From an uncultured Lachnospiraceae bacterium (GTDB taxonomy: Bacteria; Bacillota; Clostridia; Lachnospirales; Lachnospiraceae), in the NCBI GenBank assembly GCA_910587955.1, contig CAJUNN010000019.1, positions 1-47,983 of the forward strand: a stretch of 47,983 bases of DNA. Direction: 5' to 3'. The translations under genes were made by a program, and so were the position numbers. Below, piece by piece: positions 7,830 to 16,598 of this stretch; position 1 is the stretch's first letter, and every line of letters starts with the position of its first letter. The notes beneath the pieces are model-generated. The model was not told where the DNA came from and made no database searches. It was given only the letters and a program-made list of their open reading frames with translations.

Positions 7830-9887
7830 TTCCATAGATAAAAGGAGTAAGGCGAACAGGCAGTACTCCTTTTTTGATGCTCTCATGGCAATGTGGAGAT
7901 CCCGGATCCGGAAACAGAGGTCCCGCCCCTGGGGAGCGCCGTCAATAAAGAGGCCTCCGTAGGGATACATATCTACCCGGCTGGTATCCAGGGAGCAGAA
8001 GTGGAGGAAATCTTGTTCCGTCTGCACCAATGGTTCTATGGTGATTGCGTAGCCGGTCCGGCCGGAGGGGATGACAGGCTCAAACTGCACGGAATAGGCC
8101 AGATCCTGCAGGGGCTCCTTTCCGTATATGGAACCGTCGTAGAATACCCGGCCGGATTCATCGGTCAGGGTGAGACGGTAGACAGAGGCGTTGTTCTTGG
8201 TATCCGGGCAGCCGTAATACAGATCAAGGACGTTAAAAGGCTTGTCTGTCTCAAAGGTCTGGGTCCAGATCTGTCCCGTCTTCATAGGGGGGCCGTTCTC
8301 TCCGGAGGTTTCCATATGCTGGTTGGCTACGAAATCGCTGGCAAGCTGTTCCTGGGATGTGTAATAGTCCTTCCGGGCTAAGAGAAACAGGGCGCTTGCC
8401 AGGAAGCAGAGGGAAGAGACGGCCAGTATGGGAAGGGGAGACCGGCGTTTCCAGAAGTCCCATTCCTCCAGAAGACCAAGTCCCTCCCCGGCCGCTGCAT
8501 AGGAAAAGAAGGTAAAGGCAATGCTGTAGACAGCACCTGCCTCCCAGAGCAGATGGAAGACCATTCCGCCCAGCAGGTTCAGGGCTATGAGAAACATGCC
8601 GTCCCCTTGCTTTTTCCGGAAGCTTAGGAGGCAGTAGATACAGGTGAGAAGAAGCTGCAGAGCCCGGAAAGCCTGGCTGTATGCAGTCAGAAAGCCGGAT
8701 TTGCTCCCCACCACATACGTGTGAAGCCGGTTATAGTCCGTGCAGAGGGCGTTTTCCGTCACAAAGGAGTCCGTCCCGTCCGCCCAGCAGTTCAGCTGTT
8801 TGGCCAGGAGAAGGCGTACATTTCCGGAAAAGCCGTTTTCTAAGAGGCGTTCCCGGATCACGGAGAGGGTGCCGGAGAGTTTTTCCTCGGCAGTGGGGAG
8901 GGAAACGGTGTAGCGCAGATCATCCATATAGAAGCTTCCGTCCCCGTGGGTTCCCATCATCATAAAATGGGTGACAGGCAGGGCCGTATCCCTGGTATCA
9001 AAGGGAACATAATGGCGGATCACACCCTTCCAGGCTGCCAGCGTTAAAAGAGCAGTGAGAAGGAAGGCGGCGATAGGGCCCAGATGGTTTTTCAAGCTGC
9101 CGCGCTCACGGTGCAGGCTCCAATAGAGAGCTATCGCGATAAAGGCAATAAAAGAGGTGGCTCTTACCTGAAAGCCCAGGATGCACACAAAGCCCAAAAG
9201 CGCAGCCAGCAGGAACCTTTTTTGGCGGGAGGCGGCATGGCAGATGCACAGCCAGATCCAAACGGCTCCGCAGGCAAACATCATGGATGCGGTGGAGGTG
9301 TAGTAATAGGGAGCCCACACGTAGGGATAGGGGGACAGGGTACAGAAAAACAGGAAAAACAGAGCAGGAGCCTTCCCACGGATTTTGCACACAAACAGGT
9401 AGATAAAAAGCAGGGACAAATCTATAAAAGCAATGTTAAAAAGCTGAACAGCCCTCATAAACCAGCCGGAGGGAACGCCGAACAGCTTCAGGATGCTTAG
9501 AAACCAATAGGTCAGGATGGTAAGGCCGTAATTATTGGGAACCTGTGAAAAATAATTGTTTGCCAGTGTGGGAGAAATCTGACGGGTATCCAGCATCTCT
9601 ACAGCCTGATCCAGGATCCAGAAGGCGTCGTAGCGGACATTGTTGCGAATCAGGAACACATAGGCGATCTGGAGGGCGATCAGGAAAATCCAGCATCCCC
9701 ATGCCAGCCGGGTGACGAAGCGCTCTTCTATGAGGAAGAAACGGCGGCGGGCAAAGAGAAAGAGAAGAAAGAGAAATATACCGAAGATCCAGCCGGATGC
9801 TGTGTGAGAAAAGGTGTAGGCGTTTAAAAATAGCAGCAGTCCAAGGGAGAGCCAAAGGACAAGTTTGTTCCAGATTGAAGTTTTCAT
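7770..9887 (-). CDS. Large GT-C type membrane protein, paralogue of the gene at 14257
   Basis: A 705-residue protein with about eleven membrane helices in the first 515 residues, an outside domain at about 518-668 and a final helix at about 672-695. After the second or third helix comes RYDAFWILDQAVEML, and later NNYGLTILTYWFL and WADGTDSFV. The same blocks recur in the 733-residue protein at 14257-16458, so the two are paralogues. The layout matches GT-C (GT39-like) enzymes that use lipid-phosphate sugars, although the usual DE pair of ArnT is replaced by a D-rich RYD...D motif. The outside domain looks beta-rich. The 3' end overlaps the converging GT2 gene by 60 bp. The start ATG at 9887 has TTGGAG 13 nt upstream, a long spacing. 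Exact donor and acceptor are unknown. Confidence 0.75.
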   Translation of the reverse strand: MKTSIWNKLVLWLSLGLLLFLNAYTFSHTASGWIFGIFLFLLFLFARRRFFLIEERFVTRLAWGCWIFLIALQIAYVFLIRNNVRYDAFWILDQAVEMLDTRQISPTLANNYFSQVPNNYGLTILTYWFLSILKLFGVPSGWFMRAVQLFNIAFIDLSLLFIYLFVCKIRGKAPALFFLFFCTLSPYPYVWAPYYYTSTASMMFACGAVWIWLCICHAASRQKRFLLAALLGFVCILGFQVRATSFIAFIAIALYWSLHRERGSLKNHLGPIAAFLLTALLTLAAWKGVIRHYVPFDTRDTALPVTHFMMMGTHGDGSFYMDDLRYTVSLPTAEEKLSGTLSVIRERLLENGFSGNVRLLLAKQLNCWADGTDSFVTENALCTDYNRLHTYVVGSKSGFLTAYSQAFRALQLLLTCIYCLLSFRKKQGDGMFLIALNLLGGMVFHLLWEAGAVYSIAFTFFSYAAAGEGLGLLEEWDFWKRRSPLPILAVSSLCFLASALFLLARKDYYTSQEQLASDFVANQHMETSGENGPPMKTGQIWTQTFETDKPFNVLDLYYGCPDTKNNASVYRLTLTDESGRVFYDGSIYGKEPLQDLAYSVQFEPVIPSGRTGYAITIEPLVQTEQDFLHFCSLDTSRVDMYPYGGLFIDGAPQGRDLCFRIRDLHIAMRASKKEYCLFALLLLSMELVFVFEAFRLVHQKRRPVA
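7840..7875 (+). terminator. Probable terminator of the 332-7829 run
   Basis: A 10-bp perfect stem, AAAAGGAGTA (7840-7849) with TACTCCTTTT (7864-7873), closes a 14-nt loop and runs into a six-T tract, 10 bp after the GT2 stop codon. The position fits a rho-independent terminator for the plus-strand genes. The same bases encode part of the last membrane helix of the minus-strand gene, so the hairpin sits inside a coding region. The AT-rich lower half of the stem makes it only moderately strong. Confidence 0.5.
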
Positions 9888-9889
9888 GG

Positions 9890-9918
9890 TTGCATCATAT
9901 CTCCAAGTTGTTTATAAT
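9890..9918 (+). promoter_or_regulatory. Sigma-A promoter for the 9954 operon
   Basis: TTGCAT (9890-9895), a 17-nt spacer and a perfect TATAAT (9913-9918) give a near-consensus sigma-A promoter pointing right. Transcription should begin around 9925, some 30 nt before the GTG start at 9954. It lies in the only gap between the divergent genes at 9887 and 9954 and overlaps the likely ribosome site and leader of the minus-strand gene. Confidence 0.75.
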
Positions 9919-9953
9919 AGAAACAATATAGCATTTGAGGGAAAGGAAATCAA

Positions 9954-10676
9954 GTGGATAAGCTGTATCTTGTCATGCCGGCATATAACGAAGAAGAAAA
10001 TATCGGACAAGTGATTGCGGACTGGTATCCGGTGGTAGAGCAGATCGGCGGGGAAAGCCGGCTGGTGGTTCTTGATGACGGGAGCAAAGACCGGACTTAT
10101 TCCATTCTGAAAGATGCCTGCGCCGATCACCCGCTTCTTATACCTGTGAAGAAAGAAAACCAGGGGCACGGGGCTACGGTTCTCTATGGATACCGCTATG
10201 CACTGGAGCAGGAACCGGACTATATTTTCCAGACAGATTCGGACGGGCAGACGGATCCCCGGGAATTTTGGGAGTTCTGGGAGCAGAGGGAAGCGTACGA
10301 TATGGTGATCGGGCACCGATGCAGACGGGAGGACGGCCGCTCCAGGATCTTCGTGACCCAGGTATTAAAGCTGGTGATCCGTCTGTGCTTTCACGAGGAC
10401 GTGACAGATGCCAATACGCCTTTCCGGCTTATGAAGGCAGAGGTGCTCCGGGAGCAGATCCGGCTGATACCGGAAAATTTCAATTTGTCCAACGTCATTC
10501 TTTCCGTGATTTATGCAAAGAAGGGCCTTCGTGTGAAGTACATTCCCATTACCTTCCGGCCCAGACAGGGAGGGGAAAATTCCATCAATCTTAAGAAAAT
10601 TTTTGGGATCGGCTGTCAGGCAGTCCGGGATTTTTGGAAAATTAACCGGATGCTTCCGAAAGATCCGGCCAGATGA
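9954..10676 (+). CDS. GT2 glycosyltransferase, DPM1-like, without membrane helices
   Basis: A 240-residue family 2 glycosyltransferase with a GTG start preceded by GGGAAAGGAAA. Motifs in order are MPAYNEEENIGQVI, VLDDGSKDRTY (nucleotide binding) and the acidic QTDSDGQTDP, then a C-terminal part with YIPITFRPRQGGENS. It has no clear membrane helix and matches the short dolichol/polyprenyl-phosphate mannose synthase type, which makes a lipid-linked hexose on the inner membrane face. It is the first gene of the plus-strand operon 9954-14245, behind a near-consensus promoter. Its stop is followed closely by a second GT2 gene, so two lipid-linked sugars are probably made from this operon. The sugar cannot be deduced. 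Confidence 0.88.
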   Translation: MDKLYLVMPAYNEEENIGQVIADWYPVVEQIGGESRLVVLDDGSKDRTYSILKDACADHPLLIPVKKENQGHGATVLYGYRYALEQEPDYIFQTDSDGQTDPREFWEFWEQREAYDMVIGHRCRREDGRSRIFVTQVLKLVIRLCFHEDVTDANTPFRLMKAEVLREQIRLIPENFNLSNVILSVIYAKKGLRVKYIPITFRPRQGGENSINLKKIFGIGCQAVRDFWKINRMLPKDPAR

Positions 10677-10684
10677 GGGTAAAA

Positions 10685-11638
10685 ATGGATAAGATTTCTG
10701 TCATTATTCCCTGCTACAATGAGCAGGAGGCAATACCTATTTTTTATAAAGAGATTCAAAAAACGGCAGAGGAGCTTTCCCATCAGGAACTGGAGCTTCT
10801 GTTTGTCAACGACGGCTCCAAAGACGGAAGCCTGGAGGAGATGAAGCATCTTTCGGAAGCGGATCCGCGGGTAAAATATGTGAGCTTTTCCCGGAATTTC
10901 GGAAAAGAGGCCGCTATGTATGCAGGCTTAAGCTATGCCTCCGGGGACTATATAGCCATTATGGACGTGGATCTGCAGGATCCGCCGGCGCTTCTGCCGG
11001 AAATGTACCGGATTCTTACTACAGAGGATTACGACTGCGTGGCGACCCGGCGCGTAACCCGGAAAGGAGAGCCGCCCATCCGTTCTTTTTTTGCCCGGCG
11101 TTTCTACGGGCTTATGCACCGGTTGTCTAAGACGGAGATTGTGGACGGGGCAAGGGATTACCGGCTGATGACCCGGCAGTTTGTGGACGAGCTTCTGCGC
11201 CTGGGAGAGTACAACCGTTTTTCCAAAGGCCTGTTTGGCTGGGTGGGATTCCGGACCAAGTGGCTGGAATACGAAAATGTAGAGAGGAGCGCCGGGGAGA
11301 CGAAATGGTCTTTCTGGAAGCTTTTGATCTACAGCATTGAGGGGATTGTAGGTTTTACCACGGCGCCTCTGGTGATGGCCGCTTTCCTGGGAATTTTGTT
11401 CTGCCTCATGGCTTTTATCGCTATCTGCTTTATTGTGATACGCACCATTCTCTATGGGGATCCGGTGTCGGGCTGGCCCTCCATGACCTGTATCATTGTG
11501 TTTCTGGGAGGAATCCAGCTGTTCTGCATGGGAATCCTGGGTGAATACCTGGCGAAAACCTACATGGAGACAAAACACCGTCCGATTTTTATCTGTAAGG
11601 AGACGAATATAGAAAATGACGGGAAACAGCAAACTTAG
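10685..11638 (+). CDS. GT2 polyprenyl-phosphate glycosyltransferase with C-terminal membrane helices
   Basis: A 317-residue GtrB/ArnC-type enzyme. It has IIPCYNEQEAIPIFYKEI, FVNDGSKDGSLEEM and the acidic IMDVDLQDPP, and then two C-terminal membrane helices (about 230-290) ending in LGEYLAKTYMETKHRPIF. It should transfer a sugar from a nucleotide donor to undecaprenyl phosphate. An ATG at 10673 overlaps the previous stop, but the ATG at 10685 has GAGGG 5 nt upstream and starts right at the first strand, so it was chosen. It is related to, but clearly distinct from, the GT2 at 6894, suggesting a different sugar. The 3' end overlaps the next gene by 23 bp. Confidence 0.9.
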   Translation: MDKISVIIPCYNEQEAIPIFYKEIQKTAEELSHQELELLFVNDGSKDGSLEEMKHLSEADPRVKYVSFSRNFGKEAAMYAGLSYASGDYIAIMDVDLQDPPALLPEMYRILTTEDYDCVATRRVTRKGEPPIRSFFARRFYGLMHRLSKTEIVDGARDYRLMTRQFVDELLRLGEYNRFSKGLFGWVGFRTKWLEYENVERSAGETKWSFWKLLIYSIEGIVGFTTAPLVMAAFLGILFCLMAFIAICFIVIRTILYGDPVSGWPSMTCIIVFLGGIQLFCMGILGEYLAKTYMETKHRPIFICKETNIENDGKQQT

Positions 11639-12695
11639 GCCGCTTCTGGCAGTGACGGTGCTTCTGCTGGCCGGGCTTCTGGCCTGGAATGTGAGCCTGC
11701 AGCGGGACTTGAAAAAATATAGGCCTCAGGTGGAAGCTTATCTGCCAAAGGATGTGTATGTAGCCGTGGGAAGCACTGTGGAGCTTTACAATGACCAGGT
11801 AGTCTGGAGCGGACTGCGGGACGGTTACGCCTGCAACTGGGACTGCGTGATCGGCGAGAATCTTAAGGATCGGTTTTCCGTTACGGGAAAAGAAGAGCAG
11901 ATGGGGGAGTACTCCCTGACTCTGACGGTCTACGATTACAATGTGAATGAGATACTGACCCTGGAAACCACCCTCCACGTGGTGGAACAGGTATTGGAAA
12001 AGGAATATTCCATTATGAACATGGGTGACAGTCTGTCCGACGGCCGGGAATGGTACCGCACCATTTTCTATTTGTCCGGCGGGCAGATTACTTTTTCCGG
12101 GATCCGCGGCTGGACCAAGTACAGCCATGAGGGACGCAGCGGCTTCTCTGCCGAGGACTACTTAAAGCCTACGGAATATATAAACGAGGGAGTCAGCGAG
12201 GGGATTCAGCCTTTTTACGACCCGGCCCAGGAAATGTTTGACTGGAATTATTATAAACTGTACACCGGGAAGGATCCGGATGTCATTCAGATTTTTCTGG
12301 GAACCAACGGACTGAAGGACGATCCGTCGGATACGGTGGATGCCATTGCCCAGATGGTGAAAAACATCCGCAGGCACGACAAGGAGATCCCCATTTATCT
12401 GGTGAATACCATTTACTGGGCGGATCAGGAGACGATCGGGACCATGCTGCGCCAGGACGGGACGGCTTTTCTGCCGGGAGAGTTTAAAAACCGTTCGGAC
12501 AAACGGATTATGGATTTGATGAAAGCTATGGATCGGAAATTCCGGCATGCGGACGGGGTGACGCTGATTCCCCTGGCGCTGATGCACAACAGTGCGGAAA
12601 ATTTTCAAGCAGGCGATGCCCTGCATCCCGGCGACAATGGAGATCAGCAGTTTGCAGATGTGATGTACAGTGTTTACTGCGGAACTCTGGAATAG
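11616..12695 (+). CDS. Membrane-anchored SGNH/GDSL-family hydrolase or acyltransferase
   Basis: A 359-residue protein with an N-terminal membrane anchor (about residues 9-27), a small beta-type domain (about 45-125) and an SGNH domain. The catalytic blocks are NMGDSLSDGREW with S139, FLGTNGLKDD and DALHPGDNG with D334 and H337, so all four SGNH blocks are recognisable. It would act outside the membrane as an esterase or an acyl transferase on a glycan. The start lies inside the preceding GT2 gene (23-bp overlap), with AAGGAG 13 nt upstream, which suggests translational coupling. With the MBOAT/SGNH pair at 2888-5331, this gives the locus at least two separate ester-handling activities. There is no second MBOAT next to it, so it may be an esterase. 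Confidence 0.8.
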   Translation: MTGNSKLRPLLAVTVLLLAGLLAWNVSLQRDLKKYRPQVEAYLPKDVYVAVGSTVELYNDQVVWSGLRDGYACNWDCVIGENLKDRFSVTGKEEQMGEYSLTLTVYDYNVNEILTLETTLHVVEQVLEKEYSIMNMGDSLSDGREWYRTIFYLSGGQITFSGIRGWTKYSHEGRSGFSAEDYLKPTEYINEGVSEGIQPFYDPAQEMFDWNYYKLYTGKDPDVIQIFLGTNGLKDDPSDTVDAIAQMVKNIRRHDKEIPIYLVNTIYWADQETIGTMLRQDGTAFLPGEFKNRSDKRIMDLMKAMDRKFRHADGVTLIPLALMHNSAENFQAGDALHPGDNGDQQFADVMYSVYCGTLE

Positions 12696-12706
12696 CAGGA
12701 GGAGAC

Positions 12707-14245
12707 ATGTTAAGGAAGTCCTATACGGCAGTCTTAAAATTTTTTGAAACTTATTACTGGTTCTTCTTTGGGGCGGCCTGCCTGGTGCTGGCCTTTTACT
12801 GTTTCCGCTGTCTGGATGTGCAGTATGTGGATTCCTGGGATGAAGCCCGCCACGGAGTAAATGCCTATGAGATGATAAAGAACGGCGATTATATCCGCCA
12901 CACCTACAATTACCAGGTGGACGACTGGAACCTGAAGCCTTCGGTCAGTTATTGGGCCATCGTTCTGGGATTCCGGATTTTTGGCTACGGAGTTTTCGGC
13001 CTGCGGTTTTTCTCGGCCCTGGCCTACCTGCTGACCGGTGTTTGCACGGGGCTTTTTGCCAGAAGGTACAGCAAAGAGGCTTCCGTTCTGGTCCTGGGAT
13101 TTTTCTGTGCCAACACAAGGCCCCTGTCGGCCCACTTGGCCCGGGCAGGTGACGCGGATGCCCTCTATCTGCTGTTTTTTACCCTGGCTATGCTGGCTAT
13201 GTTCCGGATCCGGGAGAACCGGAAGCAGGTGTATGTCTGCGGTCTGATGTTTTCCCTGGCGTTTCTCACGAAAAGCTGGCATGCCGGCATGATTGCGGTG
13301 ATTGGTTTCGTATACCTGCTTGTATCCCGGGAACTGTTCCGTCTCCGGTTCCGGGAGTGGGCCGGATTTCTGGGTGCGGTTTTCGGACCGCTGGTGTTCT
13401 GGTTCGGATGGCGATTTTCCAGGGACGGCTTTTTCTTCCTGCGGCAGATGATTGAGGTAGATCTTCTGGCAAGGACGGGAAGCGGAAATTTTGAAGGCCA
13501 CCAATATCCCTTTTCTTTTTATTACGATACCGTCTTCGGTCATGAAGAATTTATTTACCGCTGGCTCATTCTGGTCTGCATCCTTGGAGCCGCTGCAGGA
13601 CTGGCTTTGATGATCCGGAAGAAAGCCTGGAACCGGAAGGCCTGCGAAGAGGGGCTTGGGTATCTGCTCTGGTTCCTGATCCCCTTTCTCGGATTTTCCC
13701 TGATTCGCAGCAAGCTGATCTGGTACTGCTATCCCTGTACGGTTCCCCTGTTTCTGGGGGCGGCCATTGTGCTGGGATATGCCCTGCGGCTTCCTCTTGT
13801 CCTGCCGGAAGGAATGCAGGAGAGAAGAAAGGGGGAACTGGTGTCGGCTTTTGCCTGGATTACGGCGGCGGGCTGTATTTTTTTGACGGCTCATTTTATG
13901 TGGAATACTTATCTGACGGTGATCCGCGGAGCCAAAGGGAACGGATTCCAGCTCTTTGTAAAGGAGAGCGTGGAACGGGACAGCGCCTATGCCGGCAGAC
14001 GGGCTTATGTGACGGCGGACAATGAAAAGCCGGAGAATGTGGGAACCTGGGATCAAAATATGCTGTTTGTGGCGGAGATTTACGGGGATTTTCACTGTGA
14101 GGACGGAGGGACGGAAGGGTTCCTCAAAGAGAAACGCCCGGCAGTCCTGTACCTGAGCAGGGAACGGTACAAAGAGTGCCGGGAGGAATTGGCAGATATG
14201 GAAGTTCTCTATGAAAATGAGGGATATGTTCTCTTGGGGAACTAA
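12707..14245 (+). CDS. GT-C membrane glycosyltransferase, ArnT/PMT-like
   Basis: A 512-residue polytopic membrane protein. The acidic pair D45-E46 in VDSWDEARHGVNA after the first helix is the classical ArnT/PMT_2 motif. The next loop has DDWNLKPSVSYW and LAYLLTGVCTGLFARRY, and AHLARAGDADALYLLFF follows, all usual in this family. About eleven helices are followed by a soluble C-terminal domain from about residue 405. It should transfer a sugar from a polyprenyl-phosphate donor outside the cell and could use the product of the GT2 genes at 9954 or 10685, with which it is co-transcribed. It lies 11 nt after the SGNH gene. It converges on the minus-strand gene at 14257 with only 11 bp between, and no terminator is visible there. 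Confidence 0.87.
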   Translation: MLRKSYTAVLKFFETYYWFFFGAACLVLAFYCFRCLDVQYVDSWDEARHGVNAYEMIKNGDYIRHTYNYQVDDWNLKPSVSYWAIVLGFRIFGYGVFGLRFFSALAYLLTGVCTGLFARRYSKEASVLVLGFFCANTRPLSAHLARAGDADALYLLFFTLAMLAMFRIRENRKQVYVCGLMFSLAFLTKSWHAGMIAVIGFVYLLVSRELFRLRFREWAGFLGAVFGPLVFWFGWRFSRDGFFFLRQMIEVDLLARTGSGNFEGHQYPFSFYYDTVFGHEEFIYRWLILVCILGAAAGLALMIRKKAWNRKACEEGLGYLLWFLIPFLGFSLIRSKLIWYCYPCTVPLFLGAAIVLGYALRLPLVLPEGMQERRKGELVSAFAWITAAGCIFLTAHFMWNTYLTVIRGAKGNGFQLFVKESVERDSAYAGRRAYVTADNEKPENVGTWDQNMLFVAEIYGDFHCEDGGTEGFLKEKRPAVLYLSRERYKECREELADMEVLYENEGYVLLGN

Positions 14246-14256
14246 CAAACAAAACA

Positions 14257-16458
14257 CTAGTTAGGCGGAAAGGCCTTCCATGCTTTCCGGGTCAGGAAGA
14301 CGATGCTTCCCGCCAGCGCTAAGATTCCCGCACAAAGTACCGCGTAGGCTTTGATGCTGAAATAGGTGGTGACTTTGTATTCGCAGACCGCGAATGCAAG
14401 GTCGCCTTTTTTCTGCTCCTGGGCGCCGACGGTGAGAGAACCGCCGGGATACATATCACAGTTTCCCGTGTTGTAGGAGAGAAATTCCAGGCTGTCTTCC
14501 CCCTTGATATAGCCGGGGGTGATCTCCAGGGTATAGGAGGTGGGGCCGTCGGGAACGACCATATCCAGGAGAAATTCGTAGGGTTTATTCTTTTCCACCA
14601 TGCCGGAAAGAAAGCGGTCGTTGTCATAGAGAACGGTTCCGTCTTCCCGGGTCAGCTTTACCAGAAAGGCGGACTGGTTATAAGGGCCTACCGTGTTCAC
14701 GGCACGGATGGCAATGCGGTTGAAAGGACGGCTGGTGGTGAAAGTTTGTTTATAAATCTGGTCATAGTCTGTTACATAGCCGTCGCTGCCTCCGGCATAC
14801 TGGTACTGATCTACGGAGTAACTGCGCTCCTCAATGGGCGTGTCTACCAGTTCTTTTTTGGAAAAAACCAGCAGAACCGACAGCAGAACCCAGGCAGCGG
14901 TACAACCCAGCCAGCTTCTTTTTAAAACCGGCCTAAGGGCGGTGCTTTCCAAGAGCAGGGAGACGCTGTCTGCCAGAAGAATGAGGCCCAGAAAGGTAAA
15001 GGGAATGCTGTAGAGCGGGTTGGTCTCCCAGATAAGATGGAAAGCCATGGCTCCCAGAAGGGTCAGCTGGATCAGGAAGGAGCCGGAAAGCTCCTTCCTG
15101 GTGCGCCAGCGCCAAAGAGCGGCCAGAGCTGCAAGGCCGGCGGAGAGCATCTGAAGCGCCCGGAATATCTGGGCATAAACGGCGGCAAAACCGCATTTGT
15201 TTCCCAGGAGATAATCATACAGCTTGCCGTGAACGCTGTAGCTGTTTTCCGGGAGATAGCTGTCGGTTCCGTCCGCCCAGGTATTCAGAAGCTTCCGCCC
15301 GGCCAGGGCTATCAGGCCGGCCGGTCCTGCCTCCTCAAGGCGTTCCAGGAGCACTTGCTTGTCGGCTGCGATTTTTTCCTCCTTGGTGGCAAAGCCGGAG
15401 GTGTACAGCTCGTCCAGCTGCTCGAAGGCCCCGTCCCAGCGGGAGCCCATCATGATCCAGTGGATCACGGGAAAGCCTGTGTTTTGATAGTCAAAATCTA
15501 CATAGCGGTTTGTGACGCTGTGCCAGAAGCCCAGAGAGAGTATAACGGCCAGGAGAAAGGCTGTAAGGGAAACGGCATACTTCCGGGCGGTTCCCGCAAG
15601 GGATATCACTGCCTGACGGGGGCTGCCTGCACTTCCTGCCTGTTTCCAGAGCTTTAAAAAGGCTGCCAGTCCCACGGCAATCATGGCGATCATGGTAGTG
15701 GCCCTCAGTTTATATCCGAGAACCAGGATAAGCCCCAGGGCTCCGCCTGAGAGTCCCTGCCATAGCCGCGTCCGGGACTTGGGAAGCTCCAGATAGAGAT
15801 AGAGGATTCCCATAAGACAAGGCATGGAACAGGTGTTTGTATAGAAATATCCGGCCCACACATAGGAGAGCGGGCAGAGGACGCAGAGAACCAGGTAAAA
15901 GACTCCTGTGCGCAGGCCGGAGGTCTTTTCTGTGATCCGGAAACCCAGCCAGATAGAGCCCGTGATGCAGGCAATGTTGATAAGCTGTACGGCGGGCATG
16001 AAAAAGGATTCTGCCGCTTTGCATTTGGAGAGGAGAAGCAGAAACCAGTAGGTCAGAATGGTGATGGGGTAGTTGTTGGTATACCGGGCAAAATACCCGG
16101 TTTCATAAGTGCCGGAAATGGTCCGGGTCTGCAGCATTTCCACAGCCATGTCAAAAGTTTTCAGAGGATCGTAGCGCAGCATGGGCCGGAACACAAACAG
16201 GAAAATAAGCTGTCCGGCAGCCAGAATCAGGATGCACAAGACGGCCAGGCGCCGCAGATTTTTCTCTTCCAGGTTCTTTAAAAGACGGCGGATGAGAAGA
16301 AAAGCGGCCAGCAGCAGGATGACGCCGGCCAGAATGAGAAGAAAACGGACCGGAAGGGTATCCAGATTCCTAAGCCAGGACGAATCCCATTTTATAAAGG
16401 ACCAAATGCCGATATAGAGGCAGAAAACCGCCAGCAGAAGAAAGATTAACGTGTACAT
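14257..16458 (-). CDS. Large GT-C type membrane protein, paralogue of the gene at 7770
   Basis: A 733-residue polytopic protein with a good ribosome site (CGGAGG, 5 nt before ATG). About twelve helices occupy the first 530 residues, an outside beta-rich domain follows at about 540-690, and a final helix comes before the C terminus. Blocks shared with the 705-residue gene include AVEMLQTRTIS, NNYPITILTYWFL, HWIMMGSRWDGAFE and WADGTDSYLPENS. This shows duplication from one ancestor, now well diverged. The plan fits a GT-C enzyme using a lipid-linked sugar, with a C-terminal outside domain that may bind the acceptor glycan. It forms a single-gene minus-strand unit, tail to tail with the ArnT-like gene. 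Donor and acceptor are unknown. Confidence 0.75.
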   Translation of the reverse strand: MYTLIFLLLAVFCLYIGIWSFIKWDSSWLRNLDTLPVRFLLILAGVILLLAAFLLIRRLLKNLEEKNLRRLAVLCILILAAGQLIFLFVFRPMLRYDPLKTFDMAVEMLQTRTISGTYETGYFARYTNNYPITILTYWFLLLLSKCKAAESFFMPAVQLINIACITGSIWLGFRITEKTSGLRTGVFYLVLCVLCPLSYVWAGYFYTNTCSMPCLMGILYLYLELPKSRTRLWQGLSGGALGLILVLGYKLRATTMIAMIAVGLAAFLKLWKQAGSAGSPRQAVISLAGTARKYAVSLTAFLLAVILSLGFWHSVTNRYVDFDYQNTGFPVIHWIMMGSRWDGAFEQLDELYTSGFATKEEKIAADKQVLLERLEEAGPAGLIALAGRKLLNTWADGTDSYLPENSYSVHGKLYDYLLGNKCGFAAVYAQIFRALQMLSAGLAALAALWRWRTRKELSGSFLIQLTLLGAMAFHLIWETNPLYSIPFTFLGLILLADSVSLLLESTALRPVLKRSWLGCTAAWVLLSVLLVFSKKELVDTPIEERSYSVDQYQYAGGSDGYVTDYDQIYKQTFTTSRPFNRIAIRAVNTVGPYNQSAFLVKLTREDGTVLYDNDRFLSGMVEKNKPYEFLLDMVVPDGPTSYTLEITPGYIKGEDSLEFLSYNTGNCDMYPGGSLTVGAQEQKKGDLAFAVCEYKVTTYFSIKAYAVLCAGILALAGSIVFLTRKAWKAFPPN

Positions 16459-16545
16459 GTGACCTCCGAAAACGTATAATATATATAGAATAACCTAAAA
16501 AACCAGGAGGGACAAGGGCGAATGCCGATTTTAAGAAAATATATC

Positions 16546-16573
16546 TTGTGAAATTTCAATAATTTGATATAAT
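16546..16573 (+). promoter_or_regulatory. Sigma-A promoter with extended -10 for glmM
   Basis: TTGTGA (16546-16551), a 16-nt spacer and TATAAT (16568-16573) preceded by TG at 16565-16566, forming an extended -10. The start site would be near 16580, leaving about 90 nt of leader before glmM that includes the hairpin at 16599-16634. Confidence 0.75.
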
Positions 16574-16598
16574 AGAACTGTCAAAAACAGCCAGCTGG

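Noticed and set aside
12734..14257. 507-codon minus-strand frame opposite the ArnT-like gene
   Set aside because: It is hydrophilic and Lys/Pro/Gln-rich, a mirror of membrane-protein codons; the plus-strand gene has the DE motif and helices.
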